Assembly: GCA_036426205.1 (NCBI GenBank)
Contig: CM071574.1
Location: 12,023,709-12,087,708, forward strand
Length of the DNA stretch: 64,000 nt
Direction: 5' to 3'
Origin: Ascaphus truei
Taxonomy: Eukaryota; Chordata; Amphibia; Anura; Ascaphidae
Shown here: piece by piece, positions 56,726-64,000 of the stretch
How the letters are laid out: each line of letters opens with the position of its first letter
Numbering within the stretch: the stretch's first letter is position 1
The notes under the pieces: model-generated
Database searches by the model: none
The model's input: only the letters and a program-made list of their open reading frames with translations
What the model was told of the DNA's origin: nothing
Made by a program: the position numbers and the translations under genes

Positions 56726-56879
56726 AAATAATTAAGCTCCTCAGCGGCCTGCTCTCGCGTCACCCACGAGCTCACCTCCCACGCCTCTCCTCCCTCCCTC
56801 CCAATCCCGCGCCCCCAAGCCTTACCTCCCATCCGGCAGCTGCCGCAGGATATCGGGGGCAGGAGGAGCAAGCGTCCGG

Positions 56880-58495
56880 CGGCAACCTGCACCCACCCGT
56901 CAGGTAGTCACTGTCACTGTAGTCAACTGTCTCCCACCCAGTCACTGTTAGTCCTGTCCCCACCCACACCAGTCACCTGTCACCCACCCACCCCGTCACT
57001 GTCACCCACCCACCCACGTCACCCCTCAGTCATTGTCACCCACCCAGTCACTGTCACCCACACCCCCTTGTCATGTCTCCACACCAGTCAGTGTTCACTG
57101 TCCCCCCCAGTCACTTGTCACCTGTCCACCCACCCAGTCACTGTCACCCACCAGTCACTGCTCCACCCACCATGTCACTGTCTCCCACCCACCCAGTCAC
57201 TGTCTCCCACCCACCTCACCCACTGCACCAATCACACACTGTCTCCCACACCCAGTCAGTGCTCCCACCACCCAGTCACTGTCTCCCACCCACCCAGTCA
57301 CTGTCTCACCACCCACCCAGTCACTGTCACCCACCCCCCAGTCACTGTCACCACCAACATCCCCAGTCACTGTCACCCACCCCAGTCACTTCCCCACCCA
57401 GTCACGTGTCACCACAGTCACTGTGTCCCGCCCATTCACTGTATCACCCAGTCACTGTGTCCCACCCGCACTTGTCACCCGTCACTGTCACCCATCACCC
57501 CAGTCATGTACCCCACCACCCAGTCCGTCACCCACCCACCCAGTCACTGTCACCACACCACCAGTCCACTGTGTCCCAGTACATGTCTCCCACCACCCAG
57601 TCATGTCACCCAAGTCACTGTCCCCACACCCACCCGTAACTGTCACCCCCAGTCACTGTACCCCACCAGTCACTGGTCCCACCCACCCAGTCATGTGTCC
57701 CAGTCATGTCTCCCACCACCAGTCCTCTCCCACCCACCCAGTACTTCTCCCCCACCCAGTCACTGTCACCACCCATCATGTCACCACCCACCCAGTCATT
57801 GTCACCCACCAAGTCACTGTCACCCACCACCCAGTCACTGTCACCCACCCACCCACCCAGTCACTGTCACCCACACCCACCCAGTCCTGTGCTACCCACC
57901 CACACCAGTCACTGGTCCCAAGTCCAAGTCCCACCCACCAGTTCACTGTCTCCCACCCACCCAGTCACTGTTTCCCACCCACACAGTCACTGTCTCCACC
58001 CACCCAGTCACTGTCTCCCACCCACCACAGTTCATGTCTCCCAAGTATCTGTCACCCACCCACCCAGTCCACTGTCACCCCCCACCCAGCTCACTGTCTC
58101 CACCCACCACCTAGTCACTGTCTCCCACCCACCCAGTCACTGTCGTCCCACCCACCAGTCACTGCACCAACCAACCCGTCACAGTGCACCCACCCACTGT
58201 CCCCAGTCACTGTCACCCACCCACCCACCAGACTGTCTCCCACTGTCCACCCAGTCACTGTCTCCCACCCACCCAGTCACTGGTCTACCACCAACCCCAG
58301 TCACGTCTCCCACCCACCCAGTCATGTCTCCCACCCACCCAGCACTGTCACCCACCCACCCAGTCACTGTCCCCACACCCAGTCATGTCTCCCACCCACC
58401 CAGTCACTGTCTCCACCCACCCGTCACGTCTCCCACCACCTGCCGTCACCCACCCACCCAGTCACTGTCACCCACCCACTGTCACCCAGTCACCC
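56880..58495. repeat. ~16 bp minisatellite, near 100 units
   Basis: CCCACCCAGTCACTGTC / CCCACCCACCCAGTCACTGT units over 1.6 kb with many one-base indels. The 494-codon Ser/Pro/Thr/His-rich frame at 57033-58517 and its overlaps are translations of this array. Confidence 0.95.
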
Positions 58496-58760
58496 ACCAA
58501 GGGGGAGAGTGATGTGAGGTGCAAGGGGGGGAGAGTGATGTGAGGTTCAAGGGGGGGGGGAGAGTGATGTGAGGTGCAAGGGGGGGGAGTGAATGTGAGG
58601 TGCAAGGGGGGGAGAGTGAGTGATGTGAGGTGCAAGGGGGGGAGAGTGATGTGAGGTGCAAGGGGGAGAGTTGATGTGAGGTGCAGGGGGAGAGGGATGT
58701 GAGACTGCAGGGCGGGGGGAGGATGTGAGCTGCAGGGGGGAGGAGGGTGTGAGCTGTCGG
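58496..58760. repeat. ~30 bp minisatellite
   Basis: Units of AGAGTGATGTGAGGTGCAAG plus a G-run, about eight to nine copies with varying G-run length. Confidence 0.9.
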
Positions 58761-58907
58761 GGGGTGGGATGTGTGGGTGTGCAGGGGGGTATTGTGTGTT
58801 TGAGTGGAGTGGGTTTTTGTGTGTGGGTGAGGGGGAAGATGGGGGTAGTGGAGCGATGATGGGGAGTATCGCAAAGGTTGATAGTGTTGGGTTCTGGGGG
58901 AGATATG

Positions 58908-58992
<85 letters not shown>
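58908..58992. repeat. (GAT)n microsatellite
   Basis: About 28 uninterrupted GAT triplets. Encodes poly-Asp, poly-Met or poly-Ser/Ile in the various frames, all artefactual. Confidence 0.98.
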
Positions 58993-58996
<4 letters not shown>

Positions 58997-59177
58997 ACCC
59001 GTGCGGACCAATTTTTTTTTCCTTGGAGCCGTTCGGCCCTTCGCACTTTACGAGTTGTGCAGGCCTGCTACAGTATAAGAGTGGTAAAGTCTTCTACATC
59101 TGTATCAATGCTCCATGTTTATTTCATTTTAATTACAGCTGGGCTGGAATCTATATTGTCAATGGGCAATGTTTTAT

Positions 59178-59260
59178 TTACATAGTTACTTAGTAGATGA
59201 GGTAGGACAAAAAAAAAAACATACATCCATTAAGTTCAACCAGTGCTTAAAGCAGCAATC
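59178..59260. repeat. Fragment of anuran-type repeat
   Basis: CATAGTTACTTAGTAGATGA, CATACATCCATTAAGTTC and AACCAGTGC, the same family as at 8760 and 11505, joined to a TTAAAGCAGCAATC phrase like the TTAA MITE end. Confidence 0.6.
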
Positions 59261-59734
59261 AGATCCAAAATTGATGTTGATTTTTTTTTTTACATGATTG
59301 GATCCAGGGGAGAGAGGGTGGGGGTCAATCCAGAGCTTAAACATCTGGGATGCCTGGATTGCTTCATTCTGTGGAAGGTATATTTTTATATAATGTCTTG
59401 TGCTTTTACAGCACTAGGAAATTACATGCTCAGGTACAATCCACCTAAATGAAGAGAAAATATAATGTTTCTTCTCGGTAATTCATCACTTTGTACATGA
59501 CGGAAAGCCTTGATTTCAAAGACAAATAACAGAAAAATGAACAAAACATCTGTCTCCAGAAAAAAACAATATCGGCTCTAAAAAAAAGGTAAGCATTACA
59601 GGAGCTATTTTTCTAGTACTGTACAGTATGCCATGCATTTTTCATTTAAAATAATAGTAATAAAATAATAATCATAGAATAAAGTATTATTTATTTTTAG
59701 GTGACTTGATTTCAACAAATTAATTAAGTAGAAA
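59261..59734. other. Unassigned AT-rich DNA
   Basis: No gene or repeat recognised. Confidence 0.35.
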
Positions 59735-59985
59735 TAGCCTTGTTTGTCAAGTTGCGATAGTGTAAATGAGTATTTCAGTATTAGGTGATACCTTTTTTAT
59801 TTGGACTAACAATTGATATTATAAGACAAGCTTTCGAAAGTTCTCCTCTGTTCATCCGAACTGAGAACCGGTTGACCTGAGAGAGTGAACTCTCAAAAGC
59901 TTGTCTTATAATATGAATTTTTACTCCAAATAAAAAAGGTATCACCTAATCCTGAAGTACTCATTAACAAACAAATGCAGATATT
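59735..59985. mobile_element. Head-to-head Penelope-type termini (palindrome)
   Basis: Arms AGTATTAGGTGATACC..AAGACAAGCTTTCG and their complement at 59880-59970 enclose a short centre with AACTGAGAACCGGTTGACC. Each arm has a degenerate ribozyme-like core (59829-59858 minus: GGATGAACAGAGGAG..TTTCGAAAGC; 59875-59900 plus: CCTGAGAGAGTGAACTCTCAAAAGC). Related to 2416-2600. Confidence 0.7.
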
Positions 59986-61804
59986 CTTGGTAATTGCGTT
60001 TTACAGTAGCTGCTCGACGTATTATTTATCTATCCTCATCTAGTAATTGATTCTGTAACACATGATATTTCTACTTGCTTGAACTACTCACTCCTCCACT
60101 TCCCAATCCTATAACCCTCTCAATGTAAGTGTAATGTAAACACATTGGCAGCTTCCGTAGCACCGAAATGATTAAAGTAAACAAAGTATAATTGTTATCT
60201 TTGGATACTAGTTGATCTATATACTATCCATTAAATGCCCTCCGGTTCATATGGTTTGGCAGTAGATAATTAACAAGCAACACAAAGTTGCTGTTAAAAG
60301 CTATATTATTGCACTTAGAAAAGCTGCTAATTAGAATTGTCATTTGTTGATTGATTACCACCTCCTAAACTGCAAAAGAAGCTACTGCATCGGAGCAAGT
60401 ATCTTATCTTAACTGTAGAAAACTGCAGTGTTCAGCTTCTAGCTGTCAGCAAGAATTCACTAAATGAAGGCCTTTTTTATCACTACAGTCTGTTAATAGC
60501 TCTTTGGAGAACATACATGGCATTTTAAGCATCACAAAGATCGCTGTGATAAAAAAAGGAACATCTTAAAGCCTATAAATCTGTAATAGTTACAGTAAAG
60601 TATCTCTCCATTTTTTATGTCTGTACACATGGACTGTAATAATGCCAGTTATAGGGATGGGCAGATTTATTTATGAGCAGTTTATTCCCCAAAATATGAT
60701 AAAATTACCCAAATGATATGGTATTTGTAGAAAAAGAACCAAATTAGAAATACAGTATCTTGACAGATCAGCAGGTACAATTCAGAAACTTTTTTTTAAT
60801 TTTTTTTACTAAAGAGCTATAAATATTGAAAACTAATTGCTATATCATACTTGGCAGACACAATACATATGTAGAAGAAACTATATCATGAGGTTATATA
60901 AATAGTGATATGAGTAAAAAAAGAAAAAAGTGAATTAATGTATTATTGTAACAAATGTTTTGGGATATAACAGCAATAAACTATAAAATAGAGAGAATGT
61001 AATGTACTACTGTAAGCATTATGTAGCAGTGCCCATGGTTACATGAAATTCTGCCATGTTGGCAAAGCTGGAAATATATAAACTAAAACTAAAAACTGGC
61101 ACTAACATGGAATATTGGCAAAGAATTGTTTATTGTAGCATTCATATTTTGGTCCTAGTCTTGGACCTTTATTTTGATTTGGACCAAACACAGCATTGTA
61201 CAAAATAAACAACCTTTTGTTCATGTTCCATGCTAATGCCAGCTCCTACTTTCAGAGGATACAATGATACTGATTCATCAAGTCTGAGAGTATACATTTA
61301 GTTGTCCTACTACATACTATACATTTGTTATAAGAGAGACATGGCAATTAAGGCAGGATGATGAAAGATCAGCAAATGCTATGCAGATTATTTATAACCA
61401 ATAAATGTGCCTCCATGTGGACAGTAACTAAAGTCAAGGGGTCTTATATAAGATGCAGCTTATTATGCGCAGGTCAAATCTTAAAATGCAAAGAACCTGT
61501 TAGAGAGAAATCGACTTTTATCACATTCTTCAAATTAATTGGATATAGAGCAATCCATGACATTTTAGTAATTTATTTCAAAGGCAACAAACGTATCTTG
61601 CACTGCAGTATAAGAGAATATGAAGTGCATTCTGTCATTCAAGTGTAAAGCGTAAGGAATTCAATTCTCAAATGCAATATTGAAACGAAATATGTTTTTC
61701 AGACGATGTTGAGATTAGGTTCAACTTTTAAATTTATGTAAAGATTAGTAAGAAAGGTGTCCATTTCCTATTGTCTTAGTAAAAAAAAGTGATACATTTG
61801 TTTT
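59986..61804. other. Unique AT-rich DNA
   Basis: No repeats or exons recognised. 60300-60600 has a mixed, non-simple composition and could be conserved non-coding. The plus frame 61358-61648 (96 codons) has no recognisable domain. Confidence 0.3.
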
Positions 61805-62231
61805 TTAAAGTTGCAGACCAAGCAATATGCTACATGTGTTTTTTTTTAATAAATCAGTTCTGTACTATGAGATAAAAAAACAACAACTCTGAATGACATT
61901 ATTAACGTATTATAATGTAACAAGCATTTGTTGTTTCTATAGCAACCATTTACAAAGTCACATCCCCTTCCTCTTCTGAAACATTCTCTGGCACACCCCT
62001 TTTTGAGCCCTGCCCTCTTTCTAGCAGTGCACCATTTGTATCTAGTGACTTCCTGGTCACATGATCTTCCCCCCAGAACTTGAATCTTTGGTCCTCTTCT
62101 GCTGCACTGACGGCAATTTAGTGAAGCCGAATGGATCAATCGGCAGCTTAGCTAATTACTTATCATTGTGTGGATTGTATTATTGCACATATTAAAGAGG
62201 GGGGGAACATCAGCTTGGACTGCTGCTTTAA
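61805..62231. mobile_element. TTAA-flanked MITE
   Basis: Left TTAAAGTTGCAGACCAAGC, right (complement) TTAAAGCAGCAGTCCAAGC; TTAA at both borders is the piggyBac-type target. Inside, TTTTTTTAATAAATCAGTTC is shared with 63211-63665. The minus frame 61846-62139 is within the element. Confidence 0.85.
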
Positions 62232-63210
62232 CATAAAGTTCCAGTGAAGCAAAGCAATGACCAATAGGAGAAGGGCTGCATGACACTTTGCCTGAGGGCC
62301 ATGGAGTGATGTGTGGGGTGTGGGAGGAAGAGGTTATGTAAGGGGCTGCTGCCGTGTGACCTAACTCTCATCCTCTGACCACCTTCCAAAATGTTCCCAC
62401 CCGCCCCCTTTTGGAGTTCAGGTTATTGGGTAATGTTATGTTTTGTGATTATTATTATTATTATTATTATTATTGTATTGTAACATGTTTACATTTTTTT
62501 TTAAAGTATGGTGAAAGGTTTTGGTGCTGGTATTACATTTTTCACAGCAGATGGGGGGCAGACTGGTCAGTTTGCCTGGTGGTTATTTAGGTGGAATGTG
62601 AGGTGTCCAACAGGAGGTGCTTTTGGGTCAGGTGCAGCAGATAAGGGTGTACTTCTAAGAGGAACCCCAGGTGGTACGAGCGTGAATGCTCACTAGGTCA
62701 TGTAGCAGCGGTGAGTATAATTACAGTAGATTTACTAGATGGGGCTAAATGCTGACCAGGTTGCTGAAAGGTTGCTGTTTATTTTTAATAAAAGGCTGGG
62801 ACCGTTTGGACCCCATCTGTATTTATTGGGGTGGATTATTAAATGGAATGAGTTGAGGGTACAAGGGTCATGTCACTTGGCTACCTTCCTATGAAACTTT
62901 TATGGGTCATTTATCAAAGTTTCCCAGCTGAAAAAATGGGGCAAAAAAAAAACAGATGTACAGAATTAAGTAAAAAAAGTGCAATACACAGGTAGTTTAT
63001 GTTTACTCTTTCATTAGGGAGGAAGCATGGAGTCGTGAAAGAAGCACAAGCGGGAGCACGGAGAACAGGGGGACATCATGTGGTGAAGGAGCAGGGAGTA
63101 TATGAGAAGAGCACTGTAGGGCAGGAGGAAGCACATGGAAGAGTAGGGAGCCCAGGGGGGTGCAAGGGCCAGTATTCGTATATTACTATCTGCCCATCTG
63201 TCTCAATGGG
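62232..63210. other. Unassigned DNA with (ATT)n
   Basis: (ATT)n at about 62449-62474. Frames 62508-62696 and 62999-63214 are Gly-rich or basic with no domain. GGTGGTACGAGCGTGAATGC and the surrounding G-rich sequence are not a repeat I know. Confidence 0.35.
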
Positions 63211-63665
63211 TTAAAGCTGCAGTTCAGTCAATATCCTGCATGTGTGTTTTTTTTTAATAAATCAGTTCTGTAGTAAGAAAAAATACTTATAGCATTTTCT
63301 GTTTTTAAAAAAACAACTTTGAAAGACCAATTTTCTTGTATTCTATTTTAACAGCCATTTACTAAGGCACTGCCCCTTCATGTCCTGTCACAAGCCCTGG
63401 CACACCCCTTTGTCAGCCCTGCCCTCCCTCTAGCACATGTCAGTGCAGGAGTGCTCATGAATATTCATGAGCTTCCACTGAGAGAAAGAAGCAGAAGAAA
63501 AACAGATCCCTTCACTAATTATGTCACCAAATTTTGCCAATCATTACATGGAGAACGAATTGACCTGCAGCTATACAGTTCTTTAGGTAATTAGAGATTG
63601 CACACATGAAACTATTGAAGTAAAAAAATTAATTTAAAAAAAAAAACACTGAACTGCAGCTTTAA
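63211..63665. mobile_element. TTAA-flanked MITE with perfect 18 bp TIR
   Basis: TTAAAGCTGCAGTTCAGT at the left and exactly its complement at the right, so the TTAA target plus 14 bp match perfectly. Same family as 61805-62231. Confidence 0.9.
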
Positions 63666-63758
63666 ATATACATATCTTTAAACATACTAAAGGTGTATGT
63701 ATAATATATTATATATATATATTATACTCAAGCACATTATCTCACACACAAGCACTTA
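63666..63758. repeat. (TA)-rich spacer
   Basis: ATATATTATATATATATATT-type sequence between two MITEs. Confidence 0.8.
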
Positions 63759-63973
63759 CAGCTCAACCTCGTTACAACGCGAATCCGCTTATAACGTGAT
63801 GCAAGCTTGACTCCCAATTTTTGTATTTATGAATACTTTACAACATGATTATTGGTATCTTAAATACTTTATTGTACAGTGCATACGATTGTACATTATT
63901 TCTAATGCGATCCGCTTATAGCGCGATGTGATTCTTTGGACCCCAAGCACAGCGTTATAAGGGGGTTGAGCTG
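63759..63973. mobile_element. TA-flanked MITE, family C, copy 2
   Basis: Starts CAGCTCAACCTCGTTACAAC and ends GGGGGTTGAGCTG. Shares CAACATGATTATTGGTATC, GCGATCCGCTTATAGCGCG and TTTGGACCCCAAGCACAGCG with 23816-24018. A TA is clear only on the left. Confidence 0.85.
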
Positions 63974-64000
63974 AACATATCAAATTCAAGGGATTCAGGC

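Larger units (their letters stand above)
55922..59067. mobile_element. hAT-type element whose interior is tandem arrays
   Basis: The left end CAGGGCTGCACAACATACGG CCCGCGGGCC and the right end (complement) CAGGCCTGCACAACTCGTAA share a 13-14 bp inverted terminus of hAT type. Between them lie four successive arrays: 56100-56725, 56880-58495, 58496-58760 and 58908-58992. No clear 8 bp duplication was found, and the arrays could have expanded after insertion. No transposase. Confidence 0.6.

Noticed and set aside
56041..56907. Overlapping Pro/Gly-rich frames of 100-220 codons on both strands
   Set aside because: Array translation of the CCCAACGTGGGG minisatellite, no domain, open on both strands.
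56880..58495. CRISPR-like regular repeats
   Set aside because: Units are directly adjacent with no unique spacers, in a vertebrate-type genome; this is a minisatellite.
57033..58543. 494-codon Pro/Ser/Thr/His-rich frame, mucin-like at first sight
   Set aside because: It is the 16 bp CCCACCCAGTCACTGT minisatellite; several frames are open at once and indels shift between them.
55922..59067. Exact 8 bp target duplication for the array-filled element
   Set aside because: CTATAAGG and CTACAGTA agree at only about half the positions. TATAAG occurs near both ends but not at the same distance.
1..64000. tRNA or rRNA genes
   Set aside because: No cloverleaf with A and B boxes or rRNA segment was noticed by eye; a tRNAscan-SE or Infernal run would be decisive.

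Overview
The window looks like intergenic DNA from a large, repeat-rich vertebrate genome, most likely a frog or toad. I base that on the repeats: Penelope-like retroelements with GIY-YIG and hammerhead-type termini, CR1 and L2 LINEs, Tc1/mariner, hAT, PIF-Harbinger and TTAA-type DNA transposons, and several interspersed motifs I associate with anuran genomes (for example near 8760, 41215 and 59178). The species cannot be named from this. I recognise no host protein-coding exon, tRNA or rRNA, and nothing prokaryotic. All recognisable coding matter is decayed transposon sequence.

Layout. 1-962: a GC-rich repeat running into a ~780 bp alternating pyrimidine/purine (CA/TA) tract. 2.4-6.1 kb: Penelope-type termini, a solo LTR and (TA)n arrays. 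6.15-7.8 kb: a mariner-like element holding a telomere-like CCCTAA tract and a nested Harbinger-type MITE. 8.7-13.8 kb: a 2.1-2.3 kb duplication whose copies differ mostly by small indels. Between them lies a ~400 bp repeat carrying a complete-looking type I hammerhead ribozyme (10965-11021). 13.8-15.95 kb: a decayed Penelope-like element (RT, Cys-rich linker, GIY-YIG). 16.5-21.7 kb: a second LTR of the same family, a perfect 45 bp hairpin, a CR1 relic, a polypurine tract, a dead Tc1 and a GC-rich MITE. 21.7-29.7 kb: mostly unique AT-rich DNA with scattered MITEs and an L2 tail. 29.8-34.6 kb: a hAT (ZMYM/TTF-DUF4371 type) relic with three nested MITEs. 35.0-35.45 kb: an inverted second copy of the hammerhead repeat. 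37-49 kb: LINE relics, local segmental duplications, a solo LTR with its empty site preserved in the paralogous copy, and hAT and TA-flanked MITEs. 51.2-52.8 kb: a nearly full-length Tc1. 55.9-59.1 kb: a hAT-type element whose interior is four tandem arrays. 59.7-64 kb: palindromic Penelope termini, two TTAA MITEs and a TA-flanked MITE.

The most notable system is the ribozyme-bearing ~400 bp repeat. Both copies consist of one unit plus a short stretch of the next, one on each strand. They sit among about a dozen degraded hammerhead-like termini (CTGATGA...GAAAC relics), two of which lie close to Penelope-like sequence. This resembles hammerhead-carrying satellites, retrozymes and Penelope elements known from other eukaryotes. 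The second theme is nesting: MITEs inside a hAT, a MITE inside mariner and an LTR inside a duplication. Their target-site duplications allow relative ages to be read. All identifications were made by eye; no alignment or database search was run.
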